NCBI GenBank assembly: GCA_016932955.1
Contig: JAFGBV010000023.1
Location: 1 to 49,101 of the forward strand
Direction of reading: 5' to 3'
Origin: Anaerolineales bacterium
Lineage (GTDB): Bacteria; Chloroflexota; Anaerolineae; Anaerolineales; UBA4823
Length of the DNA: 49,101 nucleotides
Shown here: positions 18,320 through 26,900 of the stretch, in pieces
How positions within the stretch are numbered: the stretch's first letter is position 1
Layout of the letters: each line of letters starts with the position of its first letter
The notes under the pieces: generated by a model
The model's database searches: none
What the model saw: only the letters and a program-made list of their open reading frames with translations
Told to the model about the DNA's origin: nothing
Translations under genes and position numbers: made by a program

Positions 18320-19771
18320 CTATGCTTGCGGTTCACCCGCAGGATTGGATGCTGGCAGGCAGATTGAGATCGTGGCGCCCACAGGCCCTTGCCCGCCAAT
18401 CCAAACCTGCCCGCCCATACGGTCCATAATTGCCTTGATAATGGTTAGCTCCAGGCCTGCGCTCAAAGGTTCGGATTGGGCTTCAACAGCAGAGCCTTCG
18501 AAGATGTGCAATAAGTCCGCCTCCCCTACCTCTGGGCCGTTATCGGATACATCGATCCAAACCTGGTGTTGAAAGGTGCGCACACCCACGCGGATCACAT
18601 CTCCGGGCTGGCTGCGTGCCTTGGAGCGCTTGATCAATCCCTGTAGTAACTGTCGCAATAAAGCGGGGTCTGCCCTCACGCTTGGTAGATCTGTCGGGGC
18701 TGTTATTTCAAGCTGAATGTTATCACCCTTGAACGTGCTGTGATCAACCCACGAATGCGCCTCCTTGAGGATTGGTTCTAGATCGATATCTGCCAGGCGC
18801 ACCTCGCGGATGGCATCCATTTCAACAAGCGTGCTAAGCCCTGCACCCCATTCCTGGATTGCACCCCAGGTGTTGGTCAGGCGGTAAATTGGGCCAGAGA
18901 GGCGCTCATCTTTTCCGGCCAGGATTTTCAGCTCTGCCAGGGCATTCATCGCATGGATCAGGGGTAGGCGAATGCGCTGGGCTGCATTGATCAAGATGCG
19001 ATTTTTGAACTCATCCAGATTTTTGAGGTGCGTGATATCACGCATGGCAATCACCCAGCCTTGTGTTTGCTTTCCTTTAACGGTGATGGGTTGCAAGTTG
19101 ACCATCTGGGTTGTGCCATCTGCCCAAGGCAGTTCTACAACGGTTGGATGCCTGGCTCCGGAGATCTGCCAATTATGAATTAGATTCACCAGCGCCGGGT
19201 GCAGGCTGGTGAGTGCCGGTTTGCCCATCAGATCGAAATCTCCCAGCAAGCGGCAGGCAGCCGGGTTGGCAATGGTGAGTTTGTTTTGGAAGTCGGCTGC
19301 CAGGATTGCATCGCCGGTATTCGCGATCAATGCGTACAACCATTCTGCATCAGCCTGGATGCGGGCTTGCATTTCCTCCCGCTCCAGCAAAAGGCGACGG
19401 TGGTTGGCAGCGCGCTCAATTGCTAGCCCCAGGTGGCTCATCGATTCGAGCGGCTTGAGCAGAAAATCGAAAGCGCCATCATGGCGCATAGCCGAAACAG
19501 CCGTCTCGACACTGCCCACTGCCGTGATCACCACAACTTCAATGTGGGGGTCTATGTTGTGAGCCTGGCGGAGCAATTCCAAACCGGTGATATCGGGCAT
19601 CATCAGGTCAGTAAGCAATACAGAAAAAGGCTCTTGGGTACGCAGGATTTCCACCGCCCGGGTGGACGCATTAACGCCCTCTACCTTATACCCGCGCTGC
19701 TTTAGCGCAAGAACAAGCATGCGCAGTAACGCCTCGTCATCATCTACAACAAGAATACGCTCATTGGCCAT
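18320..19771 (-). CDS. Receiver-PAS protein with degenerate histidine-kinase half
   Basis: The 483-residue protein has an N-terminal receiver domain with the acidic pocket Asp10-Asp12, phospho-acceptor Asp55 (LLTDLMMPD), Thr83 and Lys106. A PAS domain (about 142-255) with the IANPAACRLLG motif follows. The last part looks like DHp plus HATPase, but the H-box reads AAQRIRLPL, putting Gln265 where the phosphorylated histidine should be; the N-box and the G1 loop (DNGPEV) are also altered. It probably receives phosphate but cannot autophosphorylate. The start overlaps the kinase gene upstream by 11 bases, so the kinase at 19761-21737 is the likely partner. The output is not a DNA-binding domain, so signalling may be by protein contact. 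Confidence 0.85.
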   Translation of the reverse strand: MANERILVVDDDEALLRMLVLALKQRGYKVEGVNASTRAVEILRTQEPFSVLLTDLMMPDITGLELLRQAHNIDPHIEVVVITAVGSVETAVSAMRHDGAFDFLLKPLESMSHLGLAIERAANHRRLLLEREEMQARIQADAEWLYALIANTGDAILAADFQNKLTIANPAACRLLGDFDLMGKPALTSLHPALVNLIHNWQISGARHPTVVELPWADGTTQMVNLQPITVKGKQTQGWVIAMRDITHLKNLDEFKNRILINAAQRIRLPLIHAMNALAELKILAGKDERLSGPIYRLTNTWGAIQEWGAGLSTLVEMDAIREVRLADIDLEPILKEAHSWVDHSTFKGDNIQLEITAPTDLPSVRADPALLRQLLQGLIKRSKARSQPGDVIRVGVRTFQHQVWIDVSDNGPEVGEADLLHIFEGSAVEAQSEPLSAGLELTIIKAIMDRMGGQVWIGGQGPVGATISICLPASNPAGEPQA

Positions 19772-21737
19772 CTGTTATCTCCCCGGTTGGCAAATCTAAC
19801 TCTTCGAATGGTAAATAAACGGTGAAAGTGGACCCCTGCCCGACAACGCTCTCGACACCGATATAGCCGTGATGAGAGGCCACGATGCCATAGCTGACGG
19901 AGAGGCCCAACCCGGTTCCTTCTCCTTCACGTTTAGTGGTAAAAAACGGATCAAAAATGCGGTTAAGTAGCTCGACCGGGATGCCAATACCTGTATCTCG
20001 GAAAACAACCCCCACCCGATGATCGCCTTGCAACACGCTGATATTCAACACGCCCTCACTTGGCATAGCCTGGACTGCGTTGGTGATCAGGTTGATAAAA
20101 ACCTGTTCGATCTGCTGCGAGTCATAATTCAGCATGATGCTATGATTTGGCAAGCTGGTATTGACGCGAATTTTAGCCTCACGGATCATGTAAGCGGTCA
20201 AGCGCAACGCTGCTTCGATCGTCTCGCGCAGATCCTGCACTTTCATCTCTGGCTTTGTCTGGCGAGCAAATTTGAGCAGATCGGTGACAATGTTGTTTGC
20301 TTTTACAGCGCTCTCGTGCATCAGGCGGATTCCCTGGCGCGTTTCTTCGGATAGGGATTCCTCATCCCCGATCACCTCTGCCATGCCTTTAATGACCGCC
20401 AGCGGGTTTTTGACATCGTGGACAATACCTGCTGTGAGCTGCCCAATGGCAGCCAGTTTTTCGGATTGGATGAGTTGTAGTTGCGTCTGTTGGAGGCGGG
20501 CGTTGATGTCTGCCAATTCTTTGTTGCGCTGCACAGTCTCCGCGTACAGCCTTTCGGTCTCGCTGGTGCGCTCGCGCAGTTGTTCCGTCATTTGGTCGAA
20601 AGCGCTTGCCAGGTCGCCGATCTCATCCGACTGCCGTAGCCGTATGCTTTGATCCAGATCGCCGGATGCGACTGCCTGGGTCATGGTGCGCAAGCGCAGG
20701 ATGGGGCGAGCAATGTTCTGCGCCAACAAGAAGCCCACGATGATCGTAGCTGCAGTGGCCAAGGCGAACAGGATGCTAAAAGTGCTACGGCTGGTTGCTT
20801 CAGGGGTTGTTACGTATGTGCCCGGTAAGACAACCCCCAGCCAGCCCAGATTCTGCTCGCGGACGATGAAGGGAGCGCAGAAGATTTCATAAGCTCGGCC
20901 ATACAAGGTCACTTCTTGGGGATCTGTGACAGCCTGCTGAGAAAACAGCACGGCAGCTTCTTCCAGCGCATCGTAGCCCTCTTCCAGAGCAGGCAGTGTC
21001 GTTCCAAGCAATTGCAGATCGCTATCCAGGAGAACAATATCTGCCAGCGCCTGCGTTTTGGCACTTGCCAAAATACTATCTAATCGGGTGCCTACCAACA
21101 AGACGCCCAGCAAGCTGCTATCCTGCGCATAGACAGGCGCGCTGGTTACCAGCACCATGCTGGATTTGGTCTCGAGCAGACCAGTGAACTTGTCGCCCAG
21201 GTTATCCTGGTAGCCTGCTAAGACATTGCTTACAAATGGAATGCCGGAAAAGTCAACACCCTGGCTTTGGATATATTCCCCTGTCACGGGATCTAGCCCT
21301 AAGGAGAACAACTCCAACCCAGTAGTATCCACTGCAGAGACAACTTGAATATGATAAATCGCCGCAATGCCTTCCAATTGATTTCTCAGCATCTCCTCGT
21401 CTTGCGTGTTGAAGGCATCGATGACACCTTGCGATAGTGCCATGTTGTAGAGGTTATCCAGGTGGATTTGCTCCTGGCGAACAAAGCCATCTGCTACGAT
21501 TCGACTTGCCTCGTATAGCTGGTTGGCAAAGCGTTCACGCAAGGAATCTGCCACCAGCCGTGTGACAACAAAGATGCCTACCATTGCCAATAGCAAGGTA
21601 AGCAACACGTAGGGCACGATCAACTTGCCGCGCAACCCATAAAAACGCGGGCGCAACGTGCGTGTTTGCGATTGGAAGGGTTGCGCAGAATAGGAAGCTT
21701 CTTCGGCTGGGGGCGTAGCTTCTTGTGGGGTTGTCAT
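19761..21737 (-). CDS. Transmembrane sensor histidine kinase (Cache-HAMP-HisKA-HATPase)
   Basis: A complete 658-residue sensor. Membrane helices at about 37-60 and 318-340 bracket a Cache-like extracellular region (61-317) that should bind a small ligand. HAMP follows (340-392), then a helical segment (395-425). The H-box IVHDVKNPL carries His440, the N-box is NLITNAVQA with Asn553, G1 is DTGIG (581-585) and G2 is GTGLGLS (607-613), so the kinase should be active. ATG 21737 is preferred over an upstream TTG at 21791 because GGAG stands six bases ahead. It heads an operon with the receiver-PAS protein and the Thr-Pro surface protein. The ligand is unknown. Confidence 0.93.
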   Translation of the reverse strand: MTTPQEATPPAEEASYSAQPFQSQTRTLRPRFYGLRGKLIVPYVLLTLLLAMVGIFVVTRLVADSLRERFANQLYEASRIVADGFVRQEQIHLDNLYNMALSQGVIDAFNTQDEEMLRNQLEGIAAIYHIQVVSAVDTTGLELFSLGLDPVTGEYIQSQGVDFSGIPFVSNVLAGYQDNLGDKFTGLLETKSSMVLVTSAPVYAQDSSLLGVLLVGTRLDSILASAKTQALADIVLLDSDLQLLGTTLPALEEGYDALEEAAVLFSQQAVTDPQEVTLYGRAYEIFCAPFIVREQNLGWLGVVLPGTYVTTPEATSRSTFSILFALATAATIIVGFLLAQNIARPILRLRTMTQAVASGDLDQSIRLRQSDEIGDLASAFDQMTEQLRERTSETERLYAETVQRNKELADINARLQQTQLQLIQSEKLAAIGQLTAGIVHDVKNPLAVIKGMAEVIGDEESLSEETRQGIRLMHESAVKANNIVTDLLKFARQTKPEMKVQDLRETIEAALRLTAYMIREAKIRVNTSLPNHSIMLNYDSQQIEQVFINLITNAVQAMPSEGVLNISVLQGDHRVGVVFRDTGIGIPVELLNRIFDPFFTTKREGEGTGLGLSVSYGIVASHHGYIGVESVVGQGSTFTVYLPFEELDLPTGEITDGQ

Positions 21738-21835
21738 TCCCACTCCATGATCGACAATAGAAGGCAATTGATAATATTTATTACCCACCAATCCTCACGC
21801 CAAAAATGAGTGTTAACAATGGCAGGTGTAGGCTT

Positions 21836-21879
21836 GTTGTAGGGTATACAGCGTCAGGTGGGTGCAGCCCCCCTACAAC
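21836..21879 (-). promoter_or_regulatory. Hairpin in the leader of the sensor-kinase operon
   Basis: Arms 21836-21844 (gttgtaggg) and 21871-21879 (ccctacaac) are perfect inverted repeats around a 26-base loop. They lie within the roughly 165-base leader expected from the promoter at 21910-21918. An attenuator or RNA regulator is possible. The flanks contain no recognised riboswitch class. Confidence 0.4.
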
Positions 21880-21909
21880 TGACCTCAGGACCTTATATAT
21901 GATAAGAAG

Positions 21910-21918
21910 ATTATAGCA
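21910..21918 (-). promoter_or_regulatory. Extended -10 promoter candidate for the sensor-kinase operon
   Basis: The reverse strand reads TGCTATAAT. It gives a predicted start near 21903 and a long leader before ATG 21737. No convincing -35 hexamer is seen. Confidence 0.5.
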
Positions 21919-22017
21919 TACTAATCATCTGAAGCGCAGAGAGGTTTTTGGGAGGGTCTCTGTGAATTACCCCGCGCTTTCCATTTGTTACAGCAACTTC
22001 CAATGAGTCGTTTTTTA

Positions 22018-22620
22018 CTACAATAGTGCCTGTATTTTTGTGGTGACAATTTGTAACTGCTTGATGCAGGTGATATCCTGGATGCTGGTATCAATTTTTA
22101 GGATGGGTATCTGGTTTACCTGCTGTAGCCAACTATGGAGCAGCATCTCCAAAGCCTCTAGGTCAGCCAGGGCGGCAATCTCTAACATGCGCCCGCGTTG
22201 CTGGTAGCGTCTGGTAACCACATCCAGCGGGGCGGTCAGCCAGATGATGAGATCAGGCGGCGCGAGCAGGTTGCGCAGCAGATGGTACAGGCGCTGGCAA
22301 ACCTGGAATTCTTCTCGGTTCAAATAACCCTTCTGGTAGAAGTGGTGAGTGAAGATGTAGTAATCCATTTCCAACCCGCCATCCTGTATGCCTGTGGATG
22401 GTTGGGCGCGAATCTCCAATTCCTGCTCGGCACGTAGCAAGAGATAATCGATTTGATTTGCCAGGGCATAGCTTTGGAGATTCTGCGCAAAAAGCGCCTG
22501 AAATGGGCGCTCTGCGTGCTGTTCCATGCCACAGATAAATAACCCCTCCTTACAAAGCAGGCGGGTAAAGGTTGTTTTACCTACCCCGGTATTCCCTACG
22601 ACGGTGATTAGCTTGCCCAT
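22018..22620 (-). CDS. Deoxynucleoside kinase family protein
   Basis: A 200-residue P-loop kinase. Walker A is GNTGVGKTT (9-17). The DGGLEMDYYIF stretch occupies the place of the substrate-binding DR(S/T) motif of deoxynucleoside kinases, and LIIWLTAPLDVVTRRYQQRGR matches the strand and arginine-rich lid of that family. It would phosphorylate deoxyadenosine, deoxyguanosine or deoxycytidine in salvage; which one is not evident. The change of the usual Arg-Ser to Gly-Gly in the DRS position is notable and may shift specificity. It is a single gene, divergent from the acyl-CoA dehydrogenase. Its predicted promoter lies so close that the mRNA may be nearly leaderless. Confidence 0.78.
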   Translation of the reverse strand: MGKLITVVGNTGVGKTTFTRLLCKEGLFICGMEQHAERPFQALFAQNLQSYALANQIDYLLLRAEQELEIRAQPSTGIQDGGLEMDYYIFTHHFYQKGYLNREEFQVCQRLYHLLRNLLAPPDLIIWLTAPLDVVTRRYQQRGRMLEIAALADLEALEMLLHSWLQQVNQIPILKIDTSIQDITCIKQLQIVTTKIQALL

Positions 22621-22650
22621 TGCCCAATATCATATCACCCATGCTATAAT
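22620..22650 (+). promoter_or_regulatory. Candidate acyl-CoA dehydrogenase promoter with extended -10
   Basis: TGCTATAAT at 22642-22650 with TTGCCC at 22620-22625 and a 19-base spacer, the same layout as in front of secA. It would leave a leader of about 96 bases containing a small stem (22679-22684/22693-22698) and ending in AAGGAGGAG. Confidence 0.55.
22629..22637 (-). promoter_or_regulatory. Candidate promoter of the deoxynucleoside kinase gene
   Basis: The reverse strand reads TGATATGAT, an extended -10-like element nine bases from the ATG. If used, transcription starts only one or two bases before the start codon. Confidence 0.35.
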
Positions 22651-22752
22651 CACACCATTCCAATCGAAATGGCTTTATAGGAATTGTCGTAGATTCCTTA
22701 TCCTCCACAATGATTTCTGTAGAGCCGCATCAACTCACATAAGGAGGAGAGC

Positions 22753-23922
22753 ATGTCAGCAAGTGAACTTTTCCCCTTCACCGAGGAACATGAGATGATT
22801 CGCCAGGCGGCGCGGGATTTTGCTCGTAAGGAAATACTGCCAATTGCCGCCGAGTTTGATGAAACGGGGGAATTTCCATCTAAAACGATTAAAAAGATGG
22901 GTGAGATGGGCTTTATGGGCATTGAGGTGCCCGAGGAATTTGGCGGCGCAGGCATGGATACGCTGTCCTACGTCTTGGCCTTGGAGGAGATCTCCAAGGC
23001 CGATGCTGCACACGGCGTCATCATGTCGGTCAACAACTCCTTGTTCTGCAATGGCATTTTGAGGTTTGGCACACAATTCCAGAAAGAGAAATTCCTGGCG
23101 GGAGTGGCATCTGGGCAGGCAGTTGGCGCATATTCTCTCACAGAGCCCATGTCCGGATCAGACGCCGCAACCATGCGCAGCCGTGCGGTGCGGGATGGTG
23201 ATCATTACATCCTCAACGGACGCAAATCCTGGGTCACCAGCGGGCCGGTGGCGGACTATGTGGTCGTGTTTATGATGACCGACCCAGAGAAGAAGCAAAA
23301 AGGTATCAGCGCTTTTCTAACCGAAGCCAAGCAGTCCGGTTTTGTGCGCGGTAAGAAAGAGCCCAAGCTGGGCATCCGCGCCTCCGCTACCAGCGAGATT
23401 TCCTACGAGGATTACCGCTGTCCTGTGGAGAACCGCCTGGGTGAAGAAGGCGATGGCTTTAAGATTGCCATGGCGGTGTTGGATGCCGGGCGAATTGGGA
23501 TTGCTACGCAGGCGCTGGGCATTGCCGAGGCAGCCTATGAGGCCAGCGTTGCGTATGCCAGAGAACGTGAGGCCTTTGGGCACAAGATCGGCGAGTTCCA
23601 GGGTATCTCATTCATGATCGCAGATATGAAAACCAAGATCGAAGCAGCCCGGCTTCTGACATATCAAGCGGCATTAGCAAAAGAACGCGCCAAAACAACC
23701 GGAGAACGTTTCACTTGCGAGGCAGCCATTGCTAAGCTGTTTGCCTCGGAGGCAGCGATGTTTGTCTCCCACGCCGCGGTGCAAATTCACGGTGGGATGG
23801 GCTACAGCAAGGAGCTGCCGGTGGAGCGCTACTTCCGGGATGCCAGGATCACGGAGATTTATGAGGGTACCAGCGAAATCCAGCGCCTGGTGATTGCTCG
23901 TATGGAGCTGGGGTTGCGCTGA
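22753..23922 (+). CDS. Acyl-CoA dehydrogenase (short-chain, butyryl-CoA type)
   Basis: FAD-dependent enzyme that oxidises acyl-CoA to trans-2-enoyl-CoA and passes electrons to ETF. The 389 residues carry the signatures YSLTEPMSGSDA, the FAD/helix region QIHGGMGYSKELPVERYFRDA and catalytic Glu371 within IYEGTSEIQ, the position used by short-chain and butyryl-CoA enzymes. A strong AAGGAGGAG site precedes ATG 22753. No ETF genes lie next to it. Its location near acyl-CoA carboxylase genes fits fatty-acid or branched-chain degradation; the exact chain length is inferred only from overall likeness. Confidence 0.93.
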   Translation: MSASELFPFTEEHEMIRQAARDFARKEILPIAAEFDETGEFPSKTIKKMGEMGFMGIEVPEEFGGAGMDTLSYVLALEEISKADAAHGVIMSVNNSLFCNGILRFGTQFQKEKFLAGVASGQAVGAYSLTEPMSGSDAATMRSRAVRDGDHYILNGRKSWVTSGPVADYVVVFMMTDPEKKQKGISAFLTEAKQSGFVRGKKEPKLGIRASATSEISYEDYRCPVENRLGEEGDGFKIAMAVLDAGRIGIATQALGIAEAAYEASVAYAREREAFGHKIGEFQGISFMIADMKTKIEAARLLTYQAALAKERAKTTGERFTCEAAIAKLFASEAAMFVSHAAVQIHGGMGYSKELPVERYFRDARITEIYEGTSEIQRLVIARMELGLR

Positions 23923-23977
23923 GTGCTTTTCACCTCAACAACTAATCGCCTCGCCGGAAGAATCTGGGAATTGTTGC

Positions 23978-26900
23978 ATGTCTAACCTGGTGTATTTTAT
24001 TCTAGCCATGATCCTGGCGATTGGCCTGGATGCATGGCTGATGTCACGGGTGAGGCGTGATTTGGCTGCTCGCGGCATTGATGGCACAGATCCCGAGCGG
24101 ACCATCCTCGTCTTCGGAAAGTATTCACCGGTACTGACCTGGTTTCGGCATGTTATCTGGTCTAAGCTTAGCCTTTATGAAGGCTCGGATAGCCAGGAGG
24201 AAGGCACTTTCGTCGCAAAGCCGCATTCTATCGAGTGGTTGATCATTGTCCTGGCAGTGGTTTTGTTCTGCTGGGGGATTCTGGACCTGGGCGCCTCGAC
24301 CCGTCTGCCTGGAAATGAGGCGGAGGTTTTCCAAACCCTGGACTGGACTCTGGTCAATAGTTTGCGCTACGCGCACCAATTTCCGCTTTGGAATCCCTAT
24401 CTCCTCACTGGATTGCCGTATGTGGCTGATCCGATGCTGCACGCCTATAACCCGGTGGTGACGGTGCCTGTGTTGCTCTTTGGCGTGCGCGCAGGATTTA
24501 AATTAGGTGTGGCGTTGAGCTTCCTGATCGCTGCTCTGGGTATGTGGCGACTGGGTGCAGCACTGGGGATGAGTCGCCCAGCGCGCATCTGGGTTGCATT
24601 GTTATATGCCTTTGCAGGCCAGCCTGTTGGGCGTTTTTTTCAGGGGCAATACCTGTTCGTGTTAGGTTTTGCCTGGATTCCCTGGATCATCTCTAGCCTG
24701 GTAATGATCGCTGAAACGCGGCGTAGGCGTTACATTGCTCAAGCAGTGTTGTTCATGGCGCTTCTGTTCTTTTCTGGCAACGCATATTACCCATTCTACA
24801 TGCTGCTGAGCGCAGGTATCTTTGTTCTGGTGATGGTGGTGCAGCGGGGCCAGCACCGTTTACGGGTTGCGTTCGATTGGAGCTTATTCAAGATTTATGC
24901 ACTCGTGGCCATTTTAGTCCTAGGGTTGATTGCCATCCAACTGCTTCCATTGGCTGAGTTCTGGCCGAGAATGAACAAGGATATCAACCTGGAAGGCTCG
25001 CATACTCTGCAGCAGATTTTCCTCGATTACACATCGGATGACCCTGCACGTGCGGATGCCTATGAATTGTTGCCGGCGCGAGAGGAATTCTATGCATATT
25101 TTGGCCTGATCCCAATCCTCTCGCTCAGCTTGCTACCCTTGGCTTGGTGGAAACGTCCACGATCCCCCAGCCTGCCCAAGTCTACGGGCAGGTTGCTGGT
25201 ATTTTTTATCCTATTGTTGCTACTGGTCGTGGGATGGATCTCGCTCGAGCATGTTCCCTGGGGAGACTGGCTTCTGCGTACCAATTTGGTCCACCAATTC
25301 CGCCACCTGTTGCGCATCCTGATCTTTGGTTCATTTGCCGTGATTATCCTGGCTGGGCTAGCTTTAGATACATTGTGGGGTTTGTTTGGCGCCCTTAGCG
25401 AAACAAAAGGCTCTGAACCATCCCTAAGAATACGCCGTACCCTGGGCATTGCAGGGCTAATCTTGTTAGGAACCTTTATGCTGGTGGGTGTGGTAGATGT
25501 TTTTCGCACCAACCGTTCAATTGTGCAATCCCAGGATTCTTATGAGACAGCCTATGCGGTGATGGGCTGGTTGCGCCAGCATGATTCAGGTGATTACTAT
25601 GTGCGCCACAATCCGAATAATGGCTGGCATGATGCGGTCATTGCATCCAATTTACGTTTTATCGACGTATGGTATCACTTTGCCGATATCCGCGATCTGA
25701 GCAAAGCCTCTAATACCCGCGTGGTGCAGGCGCGTCCGCATTATATCGTCCAATCCGACCAGAATGAGTTGCTTGATGCGCCGGATGCTGTTTTGCGGGC
25801 TCATGTATCCGAATATAACGTTTTCTCGCTCTCCAACAGCCTGCCGATGGCTTTTGTGGTGGATCAGAGCTGCTTGCAGGAACGTGATGCGCCTGCTCCG
25901 TTGGGCTACGACGAGGTGCAGCCGCAGGTGCCGTTTTTCCCGGGGCCGAATGATATCGAAGTGATTGCCGATGGCGCGGAAAACCAGACACTGGTTGTAT
26001 TGGTCACCCATTATCCGGGCTGGCAGGTGGAAGTGGATGGGCAGGAGCAAGAGCTGCACAACGTTGGCGGTTACCTGGCAGTGGAGGCGCAGCCTGGAGT
26101 GCACAAGTATGCCTTTGCCTTCCGGCCGAGTAGCTTCTTCATCGGTTTGTTTGTCAGCCTGTGCTCATTTGGGGTGACGGCTTACTTGCTGGCCAGCGAT
26201 ATCCGCTGGGGCAGGGCAGTACGCCAGCAATGGGCTGCGTTACGAGATGGATGGGCTAGATTCCGCACAGCTTTGCGTAACCGATGGCCCAAGCCGGATT
26301 ATCTCGTGCCTGCTGTTTACCGCCAGGGGGGATTTCGGCCCCTGGAAAGTGTGGAACTGGCAGATGAGACGGAGGTGCGCCTGGTGATTCACCCTGCAGA
26401 GGGCGCTCTTCCAGGCCAGGCTGCCAGGCAGTGGTTGGGATCTTCCGCTTACCTGCTGCGCAGCCTCACCATGCCAACCGTTTTACCCATGGTGCTGTTT
26501 GTGCTGGCGTTGGGTGTGTACCTGGGCACGCGCTTGATACGCTTAGAAGATTGGCCGATCTATTTCTTCACCGACGAGGCAGTGCATACGACATTGGCAG
26601 CTGACCTTGTGCGGGATCACCTGGAGAACTATGCAGGGGATTTCCTGCCCACCTTCTTTGAAAATGGGGGTAAATACCGCCTGGGCTTTACTGTCTATCT
26701 GCATGTTTTACCTTACTTGATTTTTGGAAAAACGGTATTTGTCACCCGTGCCACATCGGCAATCATCACCCTGGCTTGCGCAGTTGCCATTGGCTTAGCC
26801 TTGCGCAATGTGTTTAAGCTTTCATATTGGTGGAGTGGGGCGCTCTTTCTTTCGATCACCCCGGCATGGTTCCTTCACTCGCGCACAGCGTTTGAATATG

